NCBI RefSeq assembly: GCF_019931675.1
Contig: NZ_CP082922.1
Location: forward strand, 1,116,001 to 1,180,000
Length of the DNA: 64,000 nt
Direction of reading: 5' to 3'
From: Nocardioides rotundus
GTDB lineage: Bacteria; Actinomycetota; Actinomycetes; Propionibacteriales; Nocardioidaceae
Position numbers and translations under genes: made by a program. Of this stretch, positions 24,305 through 32,209 are shown piece by piece; the first letter of the stretch is position 1; the number at the start of each line of letters is the position of its first letter. The notes under the pieces were generated by a model. The model saw only the letters and a program-made list of their open reading frames with translations, was not told the origin of the DNA and made no database searches.

Positions 24305-25218
24305 CGTCGGCGCCCCTTCGTGCGGTCGCCTCCCGCGTGCAGCTCGTCGCGGATGCCCTGGAGGAGGGCGATCTGGGCGTCGTCGCTGTCCCGGGTGCCG
24401 GGGGTCTCCAAGATGAGGGGCACGCCCTCGGTCGCCGGGTGCGCGAGCAGCTCGCGGAAGGCCTCGACGCCGATGTGGCCCTCGCCGATCTTCTGGTGCC
24501 GGTCCTTGAAGGCGCCGCGCACGTCCATCGAGTCGTTGGCGTGCACCAGCCGCAGCCGGCCCTTCCCACCGATCTCGACGACCCGGTCCAGCGTGGCCGC
24601 CGTACCTCCCGGCTCGTCCAGGGGAGAGCCCGCGGCGAAGACGTGGCAGGTGTCGAGGCAGATCCCGGCCTTGGGGTGGTGCTCCAGGGCGTCCAGGTAG
24701 CCCACGAGGTCCTCCACGCCCGCGCACAGGCTGCGGCCCTGCCCGGCGGTCGGCTCGAGCAGCACCCACGGGGCGTCGTCGGCTGAGACCGCGTCGAGGA
24801 GGGGCAGCAGCGCCTCGCGAACCTGGGCCATCGCGTCGTCGTACCCGAAGTCGCCGGAGCTGTCGACGAACGACCCGGTGTGCACGACCACGCCCTCCGC
24901 GCCGATCTCGGCGGCGCGGCGCAGGTTGTGCGCGACCAGGGCGGTCGAGCGCTCGTAGGTCGCGGCGGTCGGCGAGCCGAGGTTCACCAGGTACGGCGTG
25001 TGGATGAACGTCCGCATCCCGCGCTCCCGGGTCTGCTCGCGGAACTGCTCGTCCGCCGCCGGGTCGCCCTTGCTCAGCGCCCAGCCGCGGGGGTTGCCGA
25101 CGAAGACCTGGATGGTGTCGCAGCCGAGCCGGTCGGCGTCGGCGAGCGCGCCCTTGACCAGGCCCTTCCCGACCTGGACGTGGGTCCCCACGGGGTTGCG
25201 GGTCGTGGCGGCGGGCAT
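24301..25218 (-). CDS. nfo: Endonuclease IV (apurinic/apyrimidinic endonuclease)
   Basis: A 305-residue AP endonuclease of base-excision repair with a TIM barrel and three zinc ions. Metal-ligand motifs are FIHTPYLVNL, VVHTG, VLLEPTAGQG, CLDTCHVFAAG, LVHANDS and RHQKIGEGHIG, with ILETPG last. Length matches the family. TAGATT lies 6 nt before the ATG, so the message is probably leaderless. It is followed by the DMT exporter gene in a 4-bp overlap. Confidence 0.92.
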   Translation of the reverse strand: MPAATTRNPVGTHVQVGKGLVKGALADADRLGCDTIQVFVGNPRGWALSKGDPAADEQFREQTRERGMRTFIHTPYLVNLGSPTAATYERSTALVAHNLRRAAEIGAEGVVVHTGSFVDSSGDFGYDDAMAQVREALLPLLDAVSADDAPWVLLEPTAGQGRSLCAGVEDLVGYLDALEHHPKAGICLDTCHVFAAGSPLDEPGGTAATLDRVVEIGGKGRLRLVHANDSMDVRGAFKDRHQKIGEGHIGVEAFRELLAHPATEGVPLILETPGTRDSDDAQIALLQGIRDELHAGGDRTKGRRR

Positions 25219-25224
25219 CCCGCC

Positions 25225-25230
25225 AATCTA
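25225..25230 (-). promoter_or_regulatory. -10 element of nfo (leaderless)
   Basis: Minus-strand TAGATT, 6-nt spacer, ATG at 25218. Confidence 0.5.
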
Positions 25231-25298
25231 GGTCGGGAGCGGGCGTGCGGCCGAATCAGCGGCCTGCCCCCTGGCCCCATCGCAGTGCGGCGTAGCCA

Positions 25299-25369
25299 CA
25301 CTGGCAGAACCTCGCTCGGACGGCGGCGCTGAGCGTGCCCGGGGCGGGCAGGCGAGACTTCTGCCAGTG
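25299..25369. repeat. Inverted repeat CACTGGCAGAA / TTCTGCCAGTG
   Basis: Exact 11-bp arms at 25299-25309 and 25359-25369 enclose 49 nt. The similarity continues imperfectly inward (CCTCGC against GGCGAGA). It lies in the 479-bp gene-free stretch 25219-25697, which otherwise holds only the repeats listed next. It could fold as one long hairpin or mark the ends of a small element. Confidence 0.7.
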
Positions 25370-25396
25370 CGAGTACGCCAGCCGCCGCTGGCCCTC

Positions 25397-25639
25397 GCCG
25401 GTCGAGTCCGCCTCTGTCGTTGGTCGAGCTCGTCGAGACCACCACCCGCCGGTCGAGTCCGCCTCTGTCGTTGGTCGAGCTTGTCGAGACCAGTGAGGCG
25501 GTCGACCGCTCAGGGCCGACCGCTCAGGGCCGACCGTGGAGTCTGGCTGTCACCTGGTGACCGCAGGACTCCAACGTCGCCGGCGCCCTCGTAGTCGAGC
25601 CGGTCGAGCCCGCTGCCGTTGGTCGAGCCGGTCCAGACA
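25397..25639. repeat. Left cluster of GGTCGAG..TCGAGACC elements
   Basis: A 51-bp unit is duplicated (25397-25447 and 25448-25492, one mismatch in 45 nt). Each copy ends in TGGTCGAGCNNGTCGAGACC (25421-25441 and 25472-25492). Two decayed copies follow at about 25593-25611 and 25620-25639. A 14-bp unit containing CCGCTCAGGG is also doubled at about 25506-25533. Their orientation is opposite to the array right of the HNH gene. Confidence 0.8.
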
Positions 25640-25697
25640 CGTCCCCAGGCATGCCGCTGGCCCCGGAGTTGGGGTACCTCCGGGGTGTGGGGCGGGG

Positions 25698-27173
25698 TCA
25701 TCGTCGTCGGTGCTCGTCCTCGCCTCCGTCGCCGTCGGCCGGGCGGCGGCGACGTCGGGGGAGGAGGTCACCGGCGGGGGTGGTGCCGGTGTGGTCGCGC
25801 AGGAAGAGCAGGCCGTGCGGGCTGCGCCACAGGTAGGTGGTCTCGTCCAGGCGTTGGTAGCTCCACCCGTGATGGGTCTTGTAGCGGTGGTGGGTGCGAC
25901 ACACCGGTGCGAGGCTGCAGGTGCAGGTCTCGCCTCCGGAGCCGTCCTGGCGCCAGGGCTCGATGTGGTCACAGTCGGCGTCGTGGCCGTGCACGGAGAA
26001 GTCACGTGCGGGGCGGGTGCACCAGGGGAACACGCAGGTGCCGTCCCGCAGCGCGACCTGTTCACGGATGCGGTCGGGGATCTCGTAGGCATCGACCCGG
26101 ACGTGCTCGGCGAGGTCGATGACCGGCCGTACGGTGATCCGGGCCTCGGGGTCGCCGGCCCAGGCCTTGACCTGCTCGGCCAGGACCAGCGCATTGCCGG
26201 CGGACTCCACCCGCGCCACGTCGGTCGGCACGGTCCCGCAGACCGCACAGGCGGCCGGGCTGCGCAGCGCGGCCTCGGCCAGGTGCACGGTCAGGGTGAG
26301 CCGCCGCCGCAGCCGCTTCCCCGGACGCCGCCGCGCCGGCCCGGCCGAGCCGTCGGCGGGGGCCGGGTCGCCCTGGCCGCTCGAGGGGTCCTCGAAGAGG
26401 AAGGAGAGCTGGGTGCGGGCCATCTCGCCCACCGCCGAGGCTCGCCGCCCGTCCAGGGTGTCGGCCGAGCCGAGGAGCTTGAGCTGCTCGGCCCCGGCGG
26501 CCACCGCGGTCTCCAGGTCGAAGGCGTCGGCCAGGTCGAGGTCGGCCTCCACCCGACAGGTGCCGTAGAACGACACCTGCCCGGTGTCGATCCGCACCCC
26601 GCGGGCGTCCTCGGCCCACGCCTGCAACCGGCGGGCGTGCTCGGGGTCGAAGCGGGCCACCGCCTCCTCGACCAGCCTGCCCAGGGTCCGGACACCGACC
26701 CGGCCCAGGACCGGCGCGACCTGCCGGTCGACGTACGCAGCCGCCTCGGCGCTGAGTTGCTTGGTCGCCTGCGCGACCTGCCGCGCCCGCCACCCCGGCA
26801 CCTCGTCGGCCATCACCCGCGCCCAACAGCCCCGCAGCCGATGAGCCAGCTCCAGCACGTCTCCGACCAGCCGCCTGCCGGCATCGGTGGACAGGCCCAG
26901 GGCCGCGGCCAGCTCGGCGGTCGCGACCTCCGACGTCGCCGGCGCACCGGCCCCGGCGATCGGCCACCACTCACCACACTCATAGACCGCGCACGCGTCG
27001 TCGGAGTCGGCGTCGACCGCGTGGATCCCCGCCCACTGCAACACCGACCGCAGCAGGTCGCGCCCCGCCTGCTCCTCCGCCGCGCGGTGGGCCCTGGCCA
27101 GCCGCAGCACACCGACCGCGTCGTCGGCGACGTCGGCCGACAGCGCGGTGTCCACGGTGAGGGGCTGGCTCAT
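25698..27173 (-). CDS. DUF222 / HNH endonuclease (13E12-repeat family type)
   Basis: A 491-residue protein, starting MSQPLTVDTAL (an ATG six codons upstream is also possible). Residues about 25-320 are the DUF222 helical domain (LARAHRAAEEQAGRDLLRSVL, LVGDVLELAHRLRGCWARV, ARQVAQATKQLSAEAAAYVD). The C-terminal HNH motif is CVFPWC, CDHIEPW and LAPVCRTHHRYKTHHGW. The usual Asn before LAPLC is Ser here, and the tail is Arg-rich. These genes are multi-copy in many actinobacteria and are thought to be nucleases linked to mobile DNA. Here the gene lies between two oppositely oriented clusters of one repeat family. Confidence 0.85.
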   Translation of the reverse strand: MSQPLTVDTALSADVADDAVGVLRLARAHRAAEEQAGRDLLRSVLQWAGIHAVDADSDDACAVYECGEWWPIAGAGAPATSEVATAELAAALGLSTDAGRRLVGDVLELAHRLRGCWARVMADEVPGWRARQVAQATKQLSAEAAAYVDRQVAPVLGRVGVRTLGRLVEEAVARFDPEHARRLQAWAEDARGVRIDTGQVSFYGTCRVEADLDLADAFDLETAVAAGAEQLKLLGSADTLDGRRASAVGEMARTQLSFLFEDPSSGQGDPAPADGSAGPARRRPGKRLRRRLTLTVHLAEAALRSPAACAVCGTVPTDVARVESAGNALVLAEQVKAWAGDPEARITVRPVIDLAEHVRVDAYEIPDRIREQVALRDGTCVFPWCTRPARDFSVHGHDADCDHIEPWRQDGSGGETCTCSLAPVCRTHHRYKTHHGWSYQRLDETTYLWRSPHGLLFLRDHTGTTPAGDLLPRRRRRPADGDGGEDEHRRR

Positions 27174-27247
27174 GAGAACAGCCAACACCACGCCACCGAC
27201 AGTTCTGGTGGAGCAGCGGCGATCTCCACCAACCCCAGGTCAGAGCC

Positions 27248-27605
27248 GTGGTCTCGACAGGCTCGACCACCGATGGCGCGCTCGACCACCGATGAGGGCG
27301 TGGTCTCGACAGGCTCGACCACCGATGAGGGCGCGGTCTCGACAGGCTCGACCACCGATGAGGGCGTGGTCTCGACAGGCTCGACCACCGATGGCGCGCT
27401 CGACCACCGATGAGGGCGTGGTCTCGACAGGCTCGACCACCGATGAGGGCGTGGTCTCGACAGGCTCGACCACCGATGAGGGTGTGGTCTCGACAGGCTC
27501 GACCACCGATGAGGGCGTGGTCTCGACAAGCTCGACCACCGATGGCGCGCTCGACCAGCGATGGTTGGCTCGACCAGCGATGGCTGGCTCGACCACCGAT
27601 GCGGG
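27248..27605. repeat. Eight-copy array of GGTCTCGACAGGCTCGACC repeats
   Basis: GTCTCGACA begins at 27251, 27303, 27336, 27369, 27421, 27454, 27487 and 27520. The period is 33 bp, or 52 bp where an extra 19-bp GATGGCGCG segment is present. The linker is CACCGATGAGGGCGTG in most units. The last copy has AAG in place of AGG and is followed by shorter CTCGACCAGCGATGG units. GTGGTC and GACCAC bound each core as a 6-bp stem. The array lies between the start of the HNH gene and the end of the PASTA kinase gene; 27174-27247 shows no other feature. Confidence 0.9.
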
Positions 27606-27609
27606 ACGG

Positions 27610-29688
27610 CTACACCAGGTACAGCGTGATCGTGGAGCCCTTCGGCACCATCTCGCCGCGACCGGGGTCGGTCTGGAAGACGAACCCGAGGCCGAGGTAG
27701 CCGGAGTGGTTGCGCACCTGCACTCGGAACCCGAGGCCCTGCAGCTCGGAGCGGGCGGCGTCCACGCCGTTGCCGAGCACGTCGGGCATCTCCACCAGCT
27801 CGGGCCCCTTGGAGACGGTGAACTCGACGGTGTCCTCCTTGAACACCGGCCCGTCGGTGGGGGACTGGGTGAGGATGTCGCCCTCGTCGACGGTGTCGGA
27901 GAACTCCTCGCCGGTCACCTTCACCACCAGCCCGCGCTTCTCCAGCACCTGCCGCGCGCGGTCGATGGACTTGCCCTCCCAGTCGCCGAGCTTCACCGGC
28001 TTGCGGCCCTTGCTGAGCACCAGGTCGACGGGGGAGTCCGGGCGCAGCGTCGTACCGACCTTCGGCTCGCTCCGCACCACCTGTCCCTCGGGCACCTTCT
28101 CGCTGAAGACCTCGGAGGAGTCGCCGAAGGCGAGGTTCGTCGCGGCGAGCGCGTCCTGCGCCTCGTCCTCGGTCATGCCCTTGAGCGGGGGTACGTCGTA
28201 CCGCTCCTTGCCCAGCGACAGCACGAGCGTGACCGTGCCGCCGTCGAGCACGTTCTCCCCGGGCGCGGGGCGGCTCTCGAGCACCTCGCCCTTCGGCACG
28301 GTCTCGGAGTACTCGCCCTTCGCCAGCCGCGCGTCCAGGCCCGAGCGGTCCAGCCGCTGGGTCGCCTCGGCCTGCGTCATCCGCAGCACGCCGGGCGTCG
28401 GGGTCCAGCGCTCCCAGCCGAACCACCAGGCGGCCGCACCGCCGCCGGCCGCGAGCAGGAGTGCGAGGAGGAGCAGCAGCGGGCCGCGACGGCGCCGCCG
28501 CGCAGGAGGGGGTACGGCGGAGCCCGGGGGCTCCTGCGACGGCGGCTCGGGGCGCACCCCGATCGCGGTGGTGCGGTGCTCCTGGTCGGAGCCGCCCGGG
28601 TCGGCCGCCGGCACGGGCCGCGAGGCCGGGGCGGACGTCGCGGTCGAGGACGTCGCCGCGCCCGCGGCCACCAGCGACAGCGGGTCGAACTGCTCGGCGG
28701 TGCCCTCGGAGCCGTCGTACTCCTGGGGCTCGGTGTCCTCCGGCGCGCTCCGCGTCACCGGCGCCAGGTCGGCGGCCAGCTCGGGATCGGAGTCCAGCCC
28801 CTCCCGCAGCGCCTGCGCGACCCGGTGCACCTGGTGCAGCAGCACCGCCGCGTCGGCCGGCCGCTGGCCGCGGTCCCGGGCGGTCGCGCGGGCGACCAGC
28901 GCGTCGACGTAGTCGGGGATGCCCGGCACCTGGGTCGAGGGCGCCGGGACGTCGTCGTGCACGTGCTTGTAGGCGACCTGGATCGGGCTCTCGCCCTCGT
29001 GCGGCTTGCGGCCGGTCAGCAGCTCGTAGAGCAGCACGCCCGCGGCATACACGTCGGCCCGCGCGTCCGCGCGGCCCTCGACGACCAGCTCGGGCGCGAG
29101 GTAGGAGACCGTCCCGATCAGCACCCCGCCGGTCACCGTGTGCTGGGTGTCGGCGGAGACGGCGCGGGCCAGCCCGAAGTCGGCGACCTTGGCCTGGCCG
29201 GCGTACGGCGTGCCCTGGGCCGCGATCAGCACGTTCTCCGGCTTCACGTCCCGGTGGATCAGCCCGGCGCGGTGCGCGGCCGCGAGCGCGGAGAGCACCG
29301 GCTCCATCAGCTCCAGCGCCCGCTCCGGCGGCATCGGCGCCTCCTTGCGGATGACGTCGCGCAGCGTGTGGCCGGGGACGTACTCCATCACCAGGAAGAC
29401 GGTGCCGTCGTCCTCGCCCTGGTCGGTGACCCCGACGATGTTCGGGTGCGAGAGCCGGGCCGCGTGCCGGGCCTCGCGGACGAACCGGGCGGCGAACTCC
29501 TCGTCGTCACCGAGCCCGGGGTGCATCACCTTGACCGCGACCGGCCGCTCCAGCCGGACGTCGGTGGCCTCGTAGACACTGGCCATGCCGCCGCGGGCGA
29601 TCCGCGGCCCGATCCGGTACCTGCCGTCCAGCATCCGGCCGGTCAGCTGCCCACGGGCATCCGGCGACGGCTGGGCGGGTGGCTGCAC
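27610..29688 (-). CDS. PASTA-domain eukaryotic-type Ser/Thr protein kinase
   Basis: A 692-residue membrane kinase. GTG 29688 is chosen because GGAGG lies 7 nt before it. Kinase domain about 24-285: ARGGMASVY loop, Lys53 in VAVKVM, HRD at 145-147 with KPEN, DFG at 170-172, then APE in YLAPELV. A linker of about 100 residues leads to one transmembrane helix (LLLLLALLLAAGGGAAAWW) preceded by Arg residues. Four PASTA repeats of about 65 residues follow outside the cell, ending in GSTITLYLV. PASTA kinases sense muropeptides or lipid II and control division. By position next to the Rv2175c-like gene it corresponds to M. tuberculosis pknL, which lacks PASTA repeats. Confidence 0.93.
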   Translation of the reverse strand: MQPPAQPSPDARGQLTGRMLDGRYRIGPRIARGGMASVYEATDVRLERPVAVKVMHPGLGDDEEFAARFVREARHAARLSHPNIVGVTDQGEDDGTVFLVMEYVPGHTLRDVIRKEAPMPPERALELMEPVLSALAAAHRAGLIHRDVKPENVLIAAQGTPYAGQAKVADFGLARAVSADTQHTVTGGVLIGTVSYLAPELVVEGRADARADVYAAGVLLYELLTGRKPHEGESPIQVAYKHVHDDVPAPSTQVPGIPDYVDALVARATARDRGQRPADAAVLLHQVHRVAQALREGLDSDPELAADLAPVTRSAPEDTEPQEYDGSEGTAEQFDPLSLVAAGAATSSTATSAPASRPVPAADPGGSDQEHRTTAIGVRPEPPSQEPPGSAVPPPARRRRRGPLLLLLALLLAAGGGAAAWWFGWERWTPTPGVLRMTQAEATQRLDRSGLDARLAKGEYSETVPKGEVLESRPAPGENVLDGGTVTLVLSLGKERYDVPPLKGMTEDEAQDALAATNLAFGDSSEVFSEKVPEGQVVRSEPKVGTTLRPDSPVDLVLSKGRKPVKLGDWEGKSIDRARQVLEKRGLVVKVTGEEFSDTVDEGDILTQSPTDGPVFKEDTVEFTVSKGPELVEMPDVLGNGVDAARSELQGLGFRVQVRNHSGYLGLGFVFQTDPGRGEMVPKGSTITLYLV

Positions 29689-29807
29689 GGGTCGACCTCC
29701 AGGACCGGAACGGGGAAGGGATCCGGGGCTCCCATCGTAGGGCGAGCGAGCCCGCCTCCAGGGGTGGGGCGCGGCCCCGGCGTGGCGCCCGAGGACGCGG
29801 GATCGGC

Positions 29808-30695
29808 TCAGGACGGCGGTCGGCCGCTCTCCAGGCGGCGCTTGATCACCCTGATGCTCTTCACATACGGCTTGGTCTCGTCGTAGAGGCCGTGCTCGCG
29901 CACCGCGCCGAGGCCCTGGTAGTACGCCGCGATCTGGTGCTTGCTGCTGCCGGTGTTGTCCCCGAGGAAGCGCAGCAGCTCCACCCCGGCGTCCACGTTG
30001 TCGCGGACCCGGCCCGGGCGCAGCGAGCGGCCGACGTAGTACTCCATCCACTGCGAGGTCGCGGGCAGCACCTGCATCGCGCCGATCGCCTGCGCGGAGG
30101 AGACCACGTCCATCTGCCAGCCCGACTCCTGCCAGGCCACGGCGAGCGCCAGGTGCGGGTCGACCCCGCGACGCTTCGCGGTCCGCGCGATGATCCGGCG
30201 GACCTCGGGGCGGGGTACGGCGCGGGGCACGGCGACGCCGTACCTGCGCTCGCGCTTCCCGGCCTGGGCAGCCTTCCGAGGCTTCCTCGACTGCTTCTTC
30301 GCCTTCGCGGGCTTCTTCTTCGCCGCGGGCCGCTGCTTGTCCTTCTTGCCCTTCGCCTTGCCCCGGGTGTCCTTGGCCTTGCCCTTCGTGGCCTTCGCGC
30401 CCTTCGCCGCCTTGACGACGACCGGGATCTCGATCCGCTCGCCGACCCGCAGCGCCGCGGAGCTGCCGAGATGGTTGTGCGCGATCAGCTCGGCGGTCCA
30501 GGCGCGGTAGCGCACGGCCAGGCCGGTCGCGGTGTCGCCGGGCCGGACGGTGTGCTGGACGATCCGACGACCGGGCTCGACCCTGCCGTGCTCGGCGCTC
30601 GCGCTGGAGGCGGGGCCGGCGACCACGATCCCGGTGGCGGCGACGGTGCCGATGGTGGCGCCGGAGAGCAGGCGTCGGAGCCGGGGGCTGGGCAT
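29808..30695 (-). CDS. Secreted LysM - lytic transglycosylase
   Basis: A 295-residue wall enzyme. Signal peptide about 1-34. LysM about 46-92 (HTVRPGDTATGLAVRY to VGERIEIPV). Residues 93-150 are a Lys/Ala/Gly-rich linker with little else, likely to bind acidic wall polymers. The SLT domain spans about 160-290, with catalytic Glu190 in WQESGW, then SAQAIGAMQVLP and AYYQGLGAVREHGLY. It would cut glycan strands to 1,6-anhydro ends. Start ATG 30695. The ~120-bp gap to the kinase gene shows nothing clear. Confidence 0.9.
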   Translation of the reverse strand: MPSPRLRRLLSGATIGTVAATGIVVAGPASSASAEHGRVEPGRRIVQHTVRPGDTATGLAVRYRAWTAELIAHNHLGSSAALRVGERIEIPVVVKAAKGAKATKGKAKDTRGKAKGKKDKQRPAAKKKPAKAKKQSRKPRKAAQAGKRERRYGVAVPRAVPRPEVRRIIARTAKRRGVDPHLALAVAWQESGWQMDVVSSAQAIGAMQVLPATSQWMEYYVGRSLRPGRVRDNVDAGVELLRFLGDNTGSSKHQIAAYYQGLGAVREHGLYDETKPYVKSIRVIKRRLESGRPPS

Positions 30696-30828
30696 GGGGT
30701 CTCCTCGGGCCGTCCGCGTCCGGAGGGGCCTCCGGAGGGGAAGCGCGTCGGGCGAGCCCTCGACGCTACCGACGTACGGCGAGCCCCGGGCGCCGGACGG
30801 GCGCTTCGGCGTGTCGGCGGTCGCGTGT

Positions 30829-30834
30829 CAGACT
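30829..30834 (+). promoter_or_regulatory. -10-like element of Rv2175c-like gene
   Basis: CAGACT, 8-nt spacer, ATG at 30843. The first base departs from TANNNT, so it is a weaker match than the others in the window. Confidence 0.35.
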
Positions 30835-30842
30835 GCCGCATC

Positions 30843-31214
30843 ATGAGCGACGTACCCCTCTCGGAGCGAGACCTCTCCGCCCTGGTCGACGACTGGCTGG
30901 ACTGGGACCAGGCCGCCGCGCAGCTGGAGGTGACCCCGGCCAAGGTGCGCACGATGATCCGCGACCACGAGCTGGCCGGTGCCGTGCCCGCCCCCGGCGA
31001 GCGCCCCGGCGTGCCCGCCCTGTTCATCGAGGACGGGCTGCCGGTCAAGGGCCTGCCCGGCCTGCTGACCCAGCTGCACGACAACGGGTACGACGACCGC
31101 GAGTGCATCGCCTGGATCTTCAGCGACCTCGACCTGCCCGGCCGGCCGATCGACGCGCTGCGGGAGAACCGCGGCAGCGAGGTCAAGCGCCGGGCGCAGG
31201 CGATGGGCTTCTGA
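30843..31214 (+). CDS. Rv2175c-family DNA-binding protein
   Basis: A 123-residue protein. A winged-helix HTH lies at about 14-60 (LVDDWLDWDQAAAQLEVTPAKVRTMIRDHEL). The C-terminal part (GLPGLLTQLHDNGYDDRECIAWIFSDLDLPG, and RENRGSEVKRRAQAMGF at the end) is the family signature. In M. tuberculosis the homologue binds DNA and is phosphorylated by PknL in its N-terminus, which blocks binding. Here Ser and Thr residues occur near the N-terminus, and the PASTA kinase is close by on the opposite strand. The LysM gene lies between them. Confidence 0.87.
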   Translation: MSDVPLSERDLSALVDDWLDWDQAAAQLEVTPAKVRTMIRDHELAGAVPAPGERPGVPALFIEDGLPVKGLPGLLTQLHDNGYDDRECIAWIFSDLDLPGRPIDALRENRGSEVKRRAQAMGF

Positions 31215-31215
31215 G

Positions 31216-31773
31216 ATGGCGAACGGCACCGGGACAGGCACCGGTTCGCGGGGGCGGCGGAGCCTGGTCGGCCTGCTGATCGCGATCGCGCTGGCCGTCG
31301 TCGTCTGGTGGACCCAGGGCGACGACGCCGCCCGGGACCCGTCCGCGGCGCCCTCCTCGTCGGCGAGCGCCGAGGCCCAGCCCTCGCCGACGCCCACCGA
31401 GGACACCGAGGACTCCGCCACGTCCGACCCCTCGGAGACGTCCTCCACGGTCCCGACCGACGACGGCGGGACCGACCCCGACAGCGGGCTGCCGTGGGTC
31501 GCCGAGGCCGACCTGCCCCCGGAGGCGATCGACACGCTGGCGCTGATCGACGCCGACGGGCCCTACCCCTACGAGGAGGACGACACCGTCTTCTCCAACC
31601 GGGAGGGGATCCTGCCCGACGAGGCGGAGGGCTACTACCGCGAGTACACCGTCGAGACGCCCGGGCTGGACCATCGCGGCGCGAAGCGGATCGTCACCGG
31701 CTCCGGCGGGGAGTACTACTGGACCGAGGACCACTACAGCTCGTTCGCACGGATCCGGAGGGAGGGCTCATGA
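31216..31773 (+). CDS. Membrane-anchored barnase/RNase Sa-type ribonuclease
   Basis: A 185-residue protein one base after the previous stop. A single hydrophobic helix (about 16-32, SLVGLLIAIALAVVVWW) without a clear cleavage site is followed by a 60-residue Ser/Thr/Glu/Pro linker. The RNase domain (about 91-185) has general base Glu143 in YYREYTVETPG, Arg158 in KRIVTG and general acid His173 in DHYSSF, the triad of guanyl-preferring microbial RNases. It would act outside the cell or on the outer face. The barstar-type inhibitor gene overlaps its stop by 4 bp. Confidence 0.9.
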   Translation: MANGTGTGTGSRGRRSLVGLLIAIALAVVVWWTQGDDAARDPSAAPSSSASAEAQPSPTPTEDTEDSATSDPSETSSTVPTDDGGTDPDSGLPWVAEADLPPEAIDTLALIDADGPYPYEEDDTVFSNREGILPDEAEGYYREYTVETPGLDHRGAKRIVTGSGGEYYWTEDHYSSFARIRREGS

Positions 31774-32201
31774 GCGGTCTGGCAGCGGTGCTGGCCGGGC
31801 ACGAGCCGGCGGGGGTCTACCGCTGGCACGCGGCCTTCGACGTCCCCGAGGTGCGGCACACCGTCGAGCAGACCGACCACCGGTTCGGGTACGTCGACGG
31901 CTGGGTCGCGGGCACCAAGGCCGAGGTGTTGGCCGCCATCGGCGAGGCGCTCGGCTTCCCCGCCACCTACGGGCGGAACCTGGACGCGCTGGAGGACAGC
32001 CTGCGCGACGTCGACACCGGTACGGCGGGCCTGGTGCTCCTCTGGGACGGCTGGTCCACGCTGGCCCGCTCCGACGAGCGGACCTTCCTGGTGCTGCTCG
32101 ACATCTTCCGGACCCGGGCCTCCGCGGCGGGGAAGGGGCCGCTGACCGTGCTCCTGCGCGGCGACGGCCCCGACGTGCCCGGCCTGGCCTCCCTGGACTG
32201 A
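31770..32201 (+). CDS. Barstar-family ribonuclease inhibitor
   Basis: A 143-residue cytoplasmic protein in an ATGA overlap with the RNase gene. The barstar core is KAEVLAAIGEALGFPATYGRNLDALEDSLRDV, containing the inhibitor helix and Asp that plug the RNase active site, and GLVLLWDGW. Residues 1-45 (AGHEPAGVYRWHAAFDVPEV) are an extra N-terminal section seen in actinobacterial members. Overlap ensures that inhibitor is made together with the enzyme. It ends 8 bp before the opposing polyprenyl-synthase stop. Confidence 0.92.
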   Translation: MSGLAAVLAGHEPAGVYRWHAAFDVPEVRHTVEQTDHRFGYVDGWVAGTKAEVLAAIGEALGFPATYGRNLDALEDSLRDVDTGTAGLVLLWDGWSTLARSDERTFLVLLDIFRTRASAAGKGPLTVLLRGDGPDVPGLASLD

Positions 32202-32209
32202 GGCCCCGC

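Noticed and set aside
27240..27596. Open frames through the 33-bp array that give peptides repeating VVEPVETTPSS or SRQARPPM
   Set aside because: They stay open because 33 is divisible by three; the 19-bp insertions shift frame and no start, ribosome-binding site or domain supports translation.
27248..27605. CRISPR array
   Set aside because: The segments between cores are nearly identical to each other, so there are no unique spacers, and no cas genes are present.
29689..30051. Longer start for the PASTA kinase (upstream extension of 121 codons)
   Set aside because: The added part has no domain, overlaps the LysM gene end, and GTG 29688 has a good GGAGG site.
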